NCBI GenBank assembly: GCA_022385755.1
Contig: MU278361.1
Location: 287,186-351,185, forward strand
From: Trametopsis cervina
Lineage: Eukaryota; Basidiomycota; Agaricomycetes; Polyporales; Irpicaceae
Direction: 5' to 3'
DNA: 64,000 nucleotides
The position numbers and the translations under genes were made by a program. Below, piece by piece: positions 1 to 12,195 of this stretch (the stretch's first letter is position 1; the number at the start of each line of letters is the position of its first letter). A model generated the notes under the pieces. It was not told the DNA's origin. It worked only from the letters and a program-made list of their open reading frames with translations, and searched no databases.

Positions 1-1
1 C

Positions 2-141
2 GATAACGAGCATGAACATGAACATGCGGAGGGCGAGCAGGAGGAAGAGGAGAGGGGACGGAAGGGACGCGATGGGAGGCCGATGGGGTATGGAGCGGCG
101 GGGTTGAGTCTGAAGGTGGAGGAGGGGATGGAGACGTGCTA
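2..141 (+). CDS. 3' end of an unidentified gene
   Basis: An open frame runs in from the left edge and stops at TAG (139-141). It gives 46 residues: a His/Glu-rich acidic stretch (DNEHEHEHAEGEQEEEERG), then a basic patch and a tail ending LSLKVEEGMETC. The acidic, repetitive composition looks like the disordered C-terminus of a larger protein. Too little is visible to name it. It lies on the plus strand, so the sequence after it is downstream flank. An AATAAA-like motif occurs only near 720, too far away to assign with confidence. That this is coding is inferred from the uninterrupted frame and purine-rich codon pattern; it could be chance. Confidence 0.5.
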
Positions 142-3100
142 GCATGCGCATGCGATGTTGTTGTGCTGTGCTGGTGTTGTGCTGCATGAAAAGGGCATCG
201 TTCGCGTCGCGTCCCGCCTCTCCTTCTCTTCTTTCTTTCGTCTTGCCTTGACCCGACTCGACTCGCCTGTCTTGCTTTCTGTCCCGCTGTTCTTTCGTTC
301 GTTCGTCGCACCCCGCTTGTCTTACGCTCTTCCTTTCTTGCCCACACCTCCCACCACACCCCAAACTCCCGCCTCACACACCCGCCTCACACCTGACTCC
401 GTCGGATCCCCTCATCTCACCTCATTGATCTCATATTCACTCATCATCTCATCGTTCTCGTTTCTCGCTGTGTATCATTACTTACTTACCCCTCTTCCTT
501 CTTCTCTTGTTTTCTCTTTCTCTCTCTCTCATCTGACTGTTCTCTCTCATCTCATCTGCCCGTCTTTCTTACTCACCGTAACGCGAATAGTGCTCGTAGT
601 GCCAAAAACCCGTGTATGATTAGCCCGTAATGCGTCTTTCTGTTTCTTTGTTCGTTCGCACGCGCATACCCAAGTGCGATTGTGCTCTTAACTCTCAAGC
701 TGGGTGTTGGATTTATTAAAAATAAAGTCGAGCACCCGGTAAAGTAAAATAAAGTACAGTAGTAGTTTTGGCATCGCGTAGCGATGTTGCTGTAATGCGA
801 TACCCCTTCGTTCTCGAGAACTCTTGTCATATGTTCCTTGCCACATGTCTTGGACGCGAATGACGTCCATGCGCAACAACACACCCTCATCCAGCCAACC
901 CCGCAAGCGTCATACATATCATAAGCAGAACAGACGCACGCGCGCGATTATCTCAACGATTTCATTTTAATCTTACACGCGTATGCGATCATTTCATCTG
1001 CGCTCGAGTCTACTTTGCTACGGTATTACATAGGACAGACGGATGGGTATGACGCACACGAGCACGAGCACGGGTTGCCAAGCAGATGAGCTACCACCGA
1101 ACGGGCTGAGCTGATCAAGCACGACGATTTAAAAACAGAAACACGAACGGAAGGAGGCGACTTGGGTGATCAAGCGCGAGCGCGAGGGGCGTTTGTTATC
1201 AAGCATGACGTCCGGCATGCGTCAGTATACAACAGCACAGTATGGAACGCGCTACGATGACCGTGCTGCTGCGATCGACAGGTCGTACAGACGACAGGCG
1301 ACGGTGTGCGGGGAAGGTGAAGCTGAAGGGAAGGGGGTGAAATTGCTGTGCCTCGGCTTCGCGTTCACCTGCGACTCGGCTTCGGCTTCGATGGCGACTT
1401 CGACTGCGTCGCTTGGCGTGGCTGCGGGATGGAGGAGGTAATCGTAGGGAAGACCGAGCTGAATGCAATTTCAAGGACGAGCCAATACGAGCAGGGGTGT
1501 TTTCAAACCTCTTGCCTGCTGCGAGTTTAATTTCCGTGTGCACGCTGCATAACCGGCTGGCCATCGAGTAAGGTAGAACCCGTGTCTCTCGGGGTGGGTG
1601 CTGCACCCTACCCTACCCTCCTGTACCAAGCCGGTGTTCTTGCATTCTGCCCGCAGGGGCTGGAGTTTGTACGGCCAGCAAGCAGGTTGGCCGGTCATTT
1701 GTTTTTTGATCGGGTAGGGATGAGAGGCCACCGGCTGCCAATGTTATTGCTGCTACCTGCTACCGCTGATGAACACGGCTCTACAGTGAGATAACACACA
1801 GCCGGCGGACGATAGATAGAGATTAAGCGTTTAACATCCATCCGTCGACAGCTCGCGTCTGACGGTCGTCAGAATATCCTGGACGGGCGAGACACTTGGC
1901 TACCCGGGGTGTACAGTGCTGTAATGTGCGTGGCAGATGGAAACGGGAATGCACGCTGTATTTCTCCCGCGACGGTGTGTGTTGTACAGGGTGGGGGAAG
2001 ACGTGCGGCCATGTGCGGCACGCTGTCGTGCTGTGCCCGTTCGTAGATGTGTCCGCATCGCGTAAAGAAAGCAGCCCTGCCTTGCTTCACCCTGTGCATT
2101 TCCTAGAAGGGGGCTCGTACAGGGTACACAGCGTAGTGTTCTCACACGCCTACGCACGCCGTGGCCTATTCCACGAGCACGATTTCTAGGGTCGTCTTGA
2201 GCATGGGCATGGTCTTGGTCGCCTCCTAAAGCCCCTGAGAACGTCTCTGCGGATAAATCCATCAATTCCTCAATTGTCGATTCGTTGGGTATTGGCTGCT
2301 TTCGTGTTTGTTCCTCCCGTGCGTTTCGCGTGGGGATGATCAGTATACGCGTGGCGACGTAGGACGTAAAGTTCACGTACGTACAGTGTCTGTGCGTCTG
2401 TCCAGTGCGTCTTTACTCTAGATCTCCGGAGGAGGCCTGATTGACGGCCGGCTGATGAGATGGGGTAAATGCATGCCCCTTCGATTCGAGGTGTGAGTCA
2501 GAGGAAGTGTGAAGATGGGCCCGTTTGGGACGGCGATTGGTGGTGGGTGGGTGGGTTCGGAATGGAGGAGGATCGCAGCGGACGATTAATGCGATGCTGC
2601 CCAGCCAAGCAGCCAGCCACAGCTCGCTCGCAAGAGGTAAATTGAATACGGTATGGAGGAACGTTCGAACGTGTACGACGGTTCATCGTCGGCGGACGCG
2701 ATATGTCGAGGCACAGTTCTTCATACAGTACAGTCATATTATCAGCAATGACCGTTGCCCGGCGAAGAGGCTGGATTGGAATGAAAAGACGGCCGGCGAT
2801 TTCGACTGATGGAGGATGTGAGTTGAGCGGCAGGGGGAAGCTTCTACCCCGCAATCATGACATCGGACGCGCGTTACCCCGCACTGACACTGCGCTTCTT
2901 CGACGTCCGCGTACGTAACAACCCGAGGGACCGGACGCGCTCGTCCCACCCACCATCCATGCACTGACTGGAATGGGATAGGGGCGAGCTGCTGCTGCAC
3001 GATGATAGAACGGGACCGGTGGGAATGGGACGCGCGTGGGGGACGTGAGGATGCTGAGATGTAGGTGAATGCTGGTTGGCTGGATGGGCAGACAGTGAGT

Positions 3101-4412
3101 GAACGAGCGGGTGAGGCAGGGAGGGAAGGGTGTACGTAGAGCGGCTCGCACAGGGGATGATGAGATGAGGTGGAACGAGTGTGATGAGCCAGCCTCGCGA
3201 GCTTCTAGAGCCAACTCTACGTCCGCAGCGTGTTTGTCTGCAGAGCTCCTGCCCTGAGCCGCCTCCACTCTAGACGAGGAACCGCTCGAAATTCGCAAAA
3301 ACAAAACATGAACCGCAACGCCTCGTTCCACTGTGAATCGCTGAGCGAATCAGATAAGCCCGGTTAAACACAACGCTGGCAGGACGTCGCAGGCGGACGT
3401 AAGCGGGCCTAAGCACGACCGACGTCGACGCGATCAACTAGCTCCGAGCTTGATCTCGAGCAAAAAATGCCTCGTACGTATGCATGCCTGCGGCTCGTGG
3501 TAGGTGAGGACGAACGCACATGGCTTGCCGGGGGCAGTTACGACCGCTTTTTCTTTTCTTTTGTTGCAGAACAGTACTATGCTGTGGTCGATGCGCAGTC
3601 GGTGGCTATTGTCCGCGATCGCAAGGGGGCTGAACAAACGAACGAAATTCCGAGCCAGTCTCGACGCACAGACGCAGAGGACAGGACGCGCTTGCGCGCT
3701 TTAGCGACGAAGACGCCAGGGATCACACTGATCGGCCGCGATAGGTAACCGTGCAAGAATCATCTTCGTTCTGTTCTCTGTTTCTGCGACGGCCCCTGGA
3801 TTGGATTCGATGTTCCCGTCCCGTCGTCGGGAATTTTTCTGTTCTGTTGTGAGTGTCCGGGTGGAATTGAGGAAGGACGGGATCATGGGCCTTGAGGTTG
3901 ATGGATTGGATGGACGCGGACGGGGTTCCACCTTTTGATGAGATGGGACGGGACTGCGTTTGCGAGAAGGAACGAGGAACGGACGGAGCAACAGCTTCGC
4001 TTCGCTTCGTGAGCGTGCATGTTCTCCCGCTGTCAGTTCGCGTCTTTGGACAGCGGGAGTGGAGTCAGAAGGAATAGCGACCGCGTTCGTCCGCGGGTGC
4101 CTCGCATCGCGGCTACGCGACGTGCTGTTCGGTAAGGGGAAGGGGAAGGGAGGAGGGGAACGTTCGTGTCGACGAAAAGCGGGGTATCTGATGTGCTATG
4201 TTCCTGAATTATTGGTGCGATACGGCGAGTTGTACAATCCGGGGGTGTCTGTCTGCCCCAGACGTTGGAGGTGCGGACGAGACCTATGGTTGTACGCGGG
4301 CGGGGACGGGCGGTCGCGCGTACCCAATCCCGACATACTGTACTCTCCTCCCCCCTCCTATCCACCTCACCGTCAAACTCACTCTCCCTCCTCCGTCACC
4401 TTCCCAATTCCC
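142..4412. other. Gene-poor GC-rich stretch, no supportable gene
   Basis: No reading frame here is long or protein-like enough to defend; the longest are under 160 residues, arginine/serine/proline-rich and overlap on several frames. The first part (about 200-600) is strongly pyrimidine-biased, with CTCTCT runs. Further on there are many GTACGTAC-type words and short purine tracts such as the GGGGAAGGGG run near 4135-4160. Nothing resembling conserved protein motifs, tRNA boxes or transposon ends was found. It may be regulatory DNA, a long non-coding transcript, or a gene of very short exons that I cannot reconstruct. Confidence 0.5.
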
Positions 4413-4874
4413 ATGTCCAGCTCCACCTCTCTCGCAAATCTAACTGGTCCCATTCCGCCGGCTCCCCACGCGCAGCGGCAGCGGCAAGTCCAGTCCGGTA
4501 CGTAATCATGATAAACTTGCCTCTCGGACGTTTTAGTGCGTCGGCGAGGTCGAGGTCGAGGTTGGGGCCTCGTGGCTACCGTACGTACGCGCCACTTTGG
4601 CGTCTCCGTTGATGGCCTCGCCGGCGGCGAGATACAGTAAAGCAAATATGTGATGGTGGTACGTTGTCGATGCGCGCTTTGCATTTGACGAACTATGAAG
4701 TTAACGCGCTGTTTGTTTTCAGAACGACCCTCCGGCGATTTCTCTGCATCGCACATCGTCCGGCGAACACAACGCTCAAGCGCACCCAGTCCAGCGCACC
4801 CGCATGCGTCTGATGGACTGACTGACTCGAAATACTGGAGATCCTGTGCCCGAGGCTTGCTGCTTTTTCTCTAA
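4413..4874 (+). CDS. Possible small two-exon gene, unidentified
   Basis: The only spot in the first 9 kb with a gene-like start. A CT-rich tract (about 4338-4410) is followed by ATG at 4413 and a 28-codon Ser/Pro-rich frame that reaches a GTACGT donor after 4497. A good polypyrimidine acceptor (tgttttcag) ends at 4722 and joins in frame to a second exon that stops at 4874. The result is 78 residues, beginning MSSSTSLANLTGPIPPAP. The implied 225-nt intron is much longer than others in this window. The peptide matches no family I recognise. It could equally be the 5' end of a larger gene whose further exons I cannot see, or chance. Confidence 0.18.
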
Positions 4875-7800
4875 GCTGGCCCCTCCGCGCACCCCGGGAA
4901 CGCAGTGCACCGCGCACATGGGGTTTTCGCTACCGGCGTGCTAGGTACGTACCGCAGGGCCTCCCTCGTCCGATGCATTCCCTTGCGGTGCTCGCTTCGC
5001 TTCGTAGCTTCAACTACAGTAGCGGTGTCGAGCGTACGAGCCCGCCTCGACTGTTTACCCGAGGATCGCCTGCCAATCCCAACACACAAAACCCGACCAT
5101 ACCACTTCAGTCTACATCTTCATGTCGAGTCGAGTCTATCAAATCGCCATATCCGGTGTGTTTTAGCGTGCTGAGGATCCGTCCAGGAATCGCGATCCCG
5201 GATCCTCGACAAAAATCCGTGCGCGGTGGAAAATCCATCGCTGTGTGCCCGATTGGGCGTGGTACGGTAAGTGTAAGTGAGGTGGGTGGGGTACGTTTCG
5301 CCGTTTTTTATCCTGCGATCGGGTATCGGGCACTACAGCAACTAACTAACTAACTAATCATTGACTAACGGATGGCTAACTAACGAGGCTGATGCGGATG
5401 CGCCGTGTGCTGCATCTGACGGGGAAGAAGAGTGGTACGTCGCGTCCTCACGTACGAAATGCTGAACAATGTGGGCATGCAGGTAGTTACGCGGTGGAGA
5501 TATTGGACGTGCTACGTTGCGCACGACCTGAACGGTTGCTTGCTATTCTTCGTGACTCGCGGTCCTCCTCAACGTCAGCTGCCCACCAGCCTCCTCTGCC
5601 TCTGCCTCTCAGATAACAACCTCTTCCGTAACATCATACAGTGCGACACGCATGCTCCCCAGGGCTAAACCGCTACAACACATACCGCGGCGCAGGATCA
5701 ACGAACACCGGAGACGAAGGAGACCTTGGCGAGCCCTGAGCACACTGCGCAACGTGTTCTGCGCTGCCCTTCTGTTCTCTATTATGACTCTATTCTAACG
5801 CTGCGCTGGTTAGCCTGTACGGGACTTCGTGTTCGTGTGTGTAGTGTACGTCACACCACGCGCAACGCGGTTTAGAGTTTAAGTTGGTACGCGTTACACG
5901 CGTGCATCGATGTACAGGATTTGCTCATTCTGGGTGCGGTGTGCGAGGCAGTCGTGGCCGTTCGAAACATAAGTATCCTCGAATGCGCGTACCCGTATTA
6001 TAATCGTACAGACGGCCTGCCCCGCCTTTTTGTTCGTCCGGATAAACACATAACCCTCCCCCCGTCCTAAAATCCCGCAGCCTAAGCAGCGGCACTTAAG
6101 CTTTCTAGACGTTTATCCCATTCAGGCAGGACGATTCATTCACGATCGTCGCGCGCACGGATACTGTATGACATCTCTAGCTCACTAACTACTGTAACAT
6201 GAAACAATACAAAATCCAACTTAACCTAAGCCGCACCGCTGCCCTAGACCTCATGCAGTCTAGCGCGAGCATGGGCCGGGTGCATCTCGGGGGAGACTGC
6301 AGAATGCGGCACGGCGCGTCGAAAAGTGTGGGGCTGCTGCTCGAATTAGGAATTTGGCGGATGGGACTTGGGATTTGGGCAGCGAGGGTCGATTCGGGTC
6401 GAGGTCTGGCTGGGTGCAGTACGTTAGGTGTACAGTAGTTTGGTAAGGGATCTGGGATGGATAGGATCATCGGTCTGCGTTCGCGTCGCTGCACACGTCC
6501 GTCCGTACGTTCGTTCTGATGAATCGGTAATTGGGGGACAGAGCTAGCGTGCGTCGGTGCACGCGTTACGTTGCACAGCTGCATCTGCTCCTCCCCCCAG
6601 CGCGAGCGAGGGAAACGAAGCGGAAGGGAAGGGGAAGGAGAGAGGGATGGAGGGGACGGGGCGGGCGGGTGAACCTCGGATAGAGCGCGCCGGAGCCGCA
6701 GAGAGGTGGACTGAATTCATGCGAGTGAATGGGCGGAACCTTAAATCGCACGTACACGTCCCCGCGTCATCGCCCCCTGCCACTGCACATCCCCCACGGG
6801 GTAATAGGCCCCTTCCATCCCACACGTCCGGACGCCCATCGCCACCCCCTCGCCGTCGCCGTCGCCGCGCTGTGGCCAGTACGCGGATGCTTACTTAGTG
6901 CATAGCATAGCATAGGCTTACTTTGACCGTGGTAACATACCCTTGCTTACCCTCGGGAACTGTGCCTCCTCACGGCGAAACAAGCCCTCGCACTCACTCT
7001 TAGAAACATTCCCATTCCATTCGAAGCCCCCACCAAAACACGCGCCTCGGCCGGCCCCCTGGTCCAGCCCCATACCCGTAGCGCAGCTTCCTGGGAAACG
7101 TAGTTCATCGATTCGCGATTTCGATTGGCGGAACGGCTCTCAAAAGCATCCCATGCTAATGCGTACGTACAGTGTCTGCAAGGGGATGATTACTGTACTG
7201 AGTGATATGCTCCGTGCCGAGAGGGGAAGTTGGGTTCAACCTTTTTGCAGACCCATCGTGAGCTGAGTTGGGTGGGTGAGCGAGTGATGAGTGGGGATGG
7301 ACGCCTGCGGGATCTTCGTCTCGGTAAGGACGACTCGGTCGTTCGAGCCCGGGGCGTGTCAGCAATTCGGACGGGGCTGAGCTCCGCGTCCTGTTGCTGA
7401 TGTTGCCGAGTTTTGTAGAATTCTAAGTGGGCGTGCTATGCTGTAGCGCCGCTCGTCTGCGCCTGGCCAGTTGAGGCGGTCGACCTGCCCCGGCGCCTGC
7501 CCAGCGCGCCCTGCGCATACTGTAATTCATCACATCGCAGCGCTCCGCCATGTCTGCGGTCACCGCCCAGGGTCCACCACGGATGAAATGTGCAATGCAC
7601 TTCCGTCTTCCGGACAAAGCTTTGCAGAGCGGACGGCGCAAGCTGCGTTCTGGAATCTAAACTGAACTCTACGCCTGTTTGACACCGTCGGATTTCCTTT
7701 GTCTTCTCGGCCGTCGTCAGACCCACGTCCGATCCTACAACCAGCGGCTCGGTGCCTTGGCATGTCCTGCGGCGTGCGGCGGTGGACGTCTCGCTGTTCC

Positions 7801-9580
7801 TGTCGCATAACGCACGCAGAAAACTGCTCGGCGGTCCAATCGGTATTGACACGCGGAGGAACTTTAGCCTAGACGATTTCCATTTTCACGGCGGTGCACT
7901 GCGCGAAACGGTCGACGGTCGGCGTACCCGCCGAGAATCTACCTATGTATGTGTGTCATGGCGCATGGTACGAAATAGCGCAGACGAAAACGAGGCGGGG
8001 CGGCGACCATGTCCACCGTGCGTTCGGGCTTCCAGCCTCCAGAAAAAAGCAGCGCGACACGGAGCGCACTCCTGATTGACCGTACCAGCACAAGATACGA
8101 AACCACGGCGATTTGTCTTTGTCTCTTCTTCCTTCCAGTGCAAGACATCATGACCGCATCCCGTGCGCCAAGGACGCTACCGGCCGATATGTTGCCTATT
8201 AGTGAGGAGAATAGCTTGGGTACACCGACGCAGCGCGGATCGCATTCGAAGAAGGCGAGAGCTGTGCGAAACGGTGTTGTCCTGCTCGCTGTAGGAGGAC
8301 CGTCGTGTGTACGCGCACGGACGGTCCTCCTCCCTCGAGATGGCGACGGCGTGGCGAGTAGTTATGAAACTGTTGTGGACCTCGCGAGCAGACGGTCTGG
8401 CCATCGCTCGGTGCAGCGTTACCTGCGGAGCGTCGAATGCGAGGGTCAGGCGTGGCTGCGGCGAGAAGAAAAAGAGCACAGGGTCTAGACGGTCCGATAG
8501 GTGTGCGCAGGGAATGGGAGAAGAGAACACCAAATGAGGAGGCGCGGCGAGAACAAGGCTGTGCATGTGCAAGAACTCCTGCAAAGTTGAAAGTCTGCTA
8601 CTTCGTACAGCTGACGCGTACGGTACCCTTTTCTTATTTTTGTGTCGGCGCAGGGCGGGGGGAGGGCGCGGGTGGGGGAGATCGGCCTGGTCGCGGTGAG
8701 GAAGGACAGCGCGAGCTCAAGATGCTTGTGCACATCCGGTTGGTTTTGTACGACGGCAATGAAGCCCCTGTAAGGCTGGAGACGCGAGGACCTGGGGTTG
8801 CATTAACTGTTGGTCATAGCGGTATGAAACGAGATCAGGGAAAATCCCCTTGGGAAAGACAGCCAATAGAGATGGATTCGTCCTGTAGGCTGTGTTCACC
8901 CAAATTTATTTCTTTGATCCCGCCGACTGGGCGGAGATTTATGAATAGTGATGAATGCGTTCGTGGTCGTATTTGAAAGACAGTCAACCGTTACGATTTC
9001 TTGCGGAGGGTATAGTGCCTATAGTAGCCTTCGTGCTTTGCCTTGAGATCCTTGTCTTGTGGATGTTCAATGAGCGATGCCACCCGGGTGTCAACTCCCT
9101 AGTAGATACGGTGCCGGGGCACTGTCCGCCTCGAACAGGTTATACTCGTATCTATTGTTTCTGTGAGACTATAGTTCAGTTCATACTTGCAAGAACATTT
9201 CGAGGAAACATGCCTTTCATTGTGTCATCAGTGGCGCGTGATCATTAGGACTGCTAATGTCTTCAGAATCCGCGGATATAGACCTCAAGGATTTTCGAAG
9301 AGAGCGTGCGGATTACTTCCAGTGACCTAGCAGCGCAGCACACTCCCGTTCGGCGGCACTGTCCATGTCTATCGTCCCTCTGGGTGCGTTCCGTGAGATG
9401 GTGTACCAGCGATACCTGGCAATTTGTGCACTGTGAGAACACGGGCAGTACTGCGCAAGGGTCCATGAGCCACAGAACAACCTATCGTGTCTGAAATCCA
9501 CTCGAACTTCTCGAGATGTCCCGACAAGTTGTGGGCGTGGTGGACAAGCAGGATAAACACCGTAAGCACCTGTACATTCC
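4875..9580. other. Gene-poor stretch, no supportable gene
   Basis: Continuation of the gene desert. Frames reach 179 codons (8437-8976) but are low-complexity Arg/Gly-rich and show no conserved motif. A (CTAA)n microsatellite lies near 5340-5390. The word GTACGTACAGTGTCTG seen near 2374 recurs near 7164. GC content falls after about 8,800, on approach to the tandem array. No RNA gene, transposase or terminal repeat was recognised. Confidence 0.5.
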
Positions 9581-9589
9581 TTGCCTACA

Positions 9590-9790
9590 TAAATGTATGC
9601 GTCCAAAAACGTATATCGCGCGAGTTGTGCTCACCCATGCAATCGATTTGGCGAAGCTTTCTTGAAATCTGAAATAAAGCGGCCATGATATCGCAACCGG
9701 GCGTGCGTGGCACTTGCATAAAGCCATGACATTGCACCGAATTGATCATCTATGCGTCCGCCGTTGCAGTCCATCCAGAACATATTTGAG
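9590..9790 (-). repeat. Truncated flank of the 2.35-kb tandem repeat
   Basis: This segment resembles the inter-unit junctions near 14,400-14,540 and 12,060-12,190. Shared words include a Cys-box-like CCATGCAATC, GGCGAAGCTTTCTTGAAATCTGAAATAAAGC (compared by short blocks) and CACCGAATTGATCATC...GCCGTTG. In the minus orientation it would be the upstream edge of a further unit, whose body is missing or unrecognisable to its left. The similarity is by eye. Confidence 0.5.
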
Positions 9791-9834
9791 TCTGTGAATT
9801 TTCATTGAATTCTGAGAATACTCAGTTTGGACTC

Positions 9835-12195
9835 TAGAAGAAGGGGGTTTACTCACTTGGTTTCACATCAATGATTGTCTTAGGCTTTGCGCTCGACGCC
9901 GTGCGACAAAGTCCTCCCTAGCATTGTGATGCCAGCTGCCATGTTTGAGCTTACGCTGCTGCATGACGAATAGAGTGCGGATGACCAGCGAAAAGTTGAA
10001 AACAGAAAAAAGAGAGGATTCCACATCCGGGGACTCTATATCGAGATAACAAAAACATTCTAAGCAGATAAAGTATCGCAGACGAACTCTCAGAGACCCG
10101 TCACCAATACCCTCCCGCCTTGCATGCCGCTACCTCTCGCCCTCCCCGTTCAAGAACCCGAGACTAAGAAATGTCCAGATTCCAAACTCATATTGGCATT
10201 CATCGGCACAAGTCTACCCACCCGTGAAAGCATAATAGCCCGCACGGACCTTGCGACGACGGACGTCAATACAAAAACTGTACTGGTCGTCTTCCCGTCT
10301 TCTTCATATTCTGCAGCTGGACGGACCAGCGTCCTCGCGCTTCGATGGCTTTCGTGACTGCCTGAGTCAGTGTTGTGAGGAGAGCGTGTCATTGTTGTAT
10401 GTTGGCGATGGTTGGCTAAATCCGAGGCTGGGGATGGAGGTCAGTTGTGTGGTGTGATGGTGGTAGATGTGACTTACATGAACGAGTGTATGACCGGCAG
10501 GACACTTGTCGGACCAATGGTTGACCAAGAGGGTTGGCATGATGTACTCAGAACGGTGGATGTACGAGCAGAAGGAGATAGTTGAGACTACTTGAAGATA
10601 TCCATGTCGATGGAAAGCGAAGGCGGGATAAGACAGTAAAAGCCAGTAAAGTTAGAGTAAAGCCCAGAGAGGATATTCCAGTTGCGAGGATGTGTTTCGT
10701 TGTTTCAGGTATCCGAGAGTCAACAGGTAGCATGCAGAAGGCCGGCAGATGTCCAGAGTGAAGAGGACAACGATGCAGAAGATGAGTTCGCGAGTATCAA
10801 GCTCTGCGGTGCAAGAACAGTGGCCAGAATGTATGCAGACGTGTTGGTGGTTCCCAGATAGTGAAGACAACGAGTTGCATTCCATGAACGGCAACAAGAG
10901 ATATCAGGATTCCGAAGGGTCGCCAGAGAAACCTAGTCCAAGTCCAAGACACAAACGAGGCAGAGCACAAAGCGTCTGAGAGCGTATTGTCAGCCGCGTG
11001 CCAGAGGCTTACTGAGAGATTACTCACTGGTACGCCATAAACAACAAACGTCCATAGAGTGGACTTGCAGACATCTTCTAAGGATGATAAACGACTCGCC
11101 GGAGACTACGACTGGATCAGGGTCGAAGGTCCGGATATGCTCGAATATCGATCCCGTTCATCTGTGGGCTGGCCTCAGGTTACGTACCAAGAGGTGACCC
11201 ATTTGAGAGATGGGAGGATGGCTGCGGTCGACTCGAATGTAGGTGGTGTTGTTTAGTGGAATGTCGGTGCTTGGTGCGATGCTTCATAAGGCTTTGGATG
11301 GACGTGGAGCCCAAGCGGTATGGCGGAATCGTAAAGGGAGTACTGGGTATGTCTTGGTGGATAAAGGAGTGTTCAACTATTCAACTATGGTGCATTGACC
11401 GTGCAACGTTGACGATGAACAGTCGACGCGGTGAGAGCAGTACATGCCGACGGTGATGGTTGACCGTGGTCGACAGGGTGCCGTGGCGGGTGGATGGTCG
11501 AAAACATATAGACAAGAGGCTCGCTGAGCCCACTAGCTGCCAGAAATAGAGACGAAAGCGGGTCGAAGGAGAGGATGCTGGTGGTGAGAGAGAAGAAGCG
11601 GTCTGAGGATGTCTGTGGGACGTTAGTCGTATTTATGGCAGGGTGTAGCAGGTTGACGAGGCTGGCGGGGCTGGCGTAGTTAGCCATCGGTGAGGCTAGA
11701 TTGAGGTGAGGTTAACCAAGAGCCTTACCATAGTTTTTGTCGGCAGTCAGCCACTGGCAATCGTGGATGAGTGAGGGCTGACAATCGAGGCCTTTGCAAG
11801 TGGCTGACAGTTTCAAGCGGAGGACGAAGCTGCTATGACACCGTGCATTCCGAGTTTCTGTTAGTAACAACTTAAGATTCTCTAAATGAGCAGACTTCAG
11901 GCTATGGGGGGCGTAAGAGGGTGACAGGAAGTGCTCAACATTTGAGTACGTCGCATAACAAAACTGAGAATGACATCAACGCCGCCAAATGTCATCGTAG
12001 GGCGCCTACTACTATATATCATCACGCCTCGTTTGTAGTCTCCGCGAAAGGGTTCAGCTTTCGTACCTCAAGATATTTATTTTATCTTCTCCAAGTATAG
12101 AATGAAACACGCAGCGATAGCAGTGGACACCGCGGTACAGCGGATTGATTACCCGTTCGTCAGCCGTTGAAGTTTATCCCAAACTGCAGTTTGGA
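9835..12195 (-). repeat. Tandem 2.35-kb repeat, unit 1
   Basis: First of three direct repeats. Anchors shared with units 2 and 3: ACTCACTT (9851), GGGGACTCTATATCGA, ATGCCGCTACCTCTCGCC (10124), GGCAGGACACTTGTCGG (about 10497), CCAGTAAAG, CATCTTCTAAGGA and CGCCAAATGTCATCGTAGG (about 11988). Spacing to unit 2 is 2347-2363 nt. Minus-strand frames contain hydrophobic segments suggestive of a membrane protein, but no complete spliced gene could be built. Single-base indels relative to the other units break every frame, including an extra base in CAACAGGTAGCATG near 10721. Minus-strand ATAAATA and a CT-rich stretch (about 11540-11640) look like a core promoter. Either a decayed gene family or a non-coding unit. 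Confidence 0.75.

Noticed and set aside
3960..4505. 181-codon plus-strand frame
   Set aside because: Composition is Arg/Ser/Gly-rich and non-conserved; only its last 28 codons, after a CT-rich tract, look gene-like.
7330..7360. GTTCGAGCC, resembling a tRNA B box
   Set aside because: Flanking bases cannot form the 5-bp T stem and no A box or acceptor stem lies at the right distance.
8437..8976. 179-codon plus-strand frame
   Set aside because: Low-complexity Arg/Gly/Glu composition, no family resemblance, no splice context.
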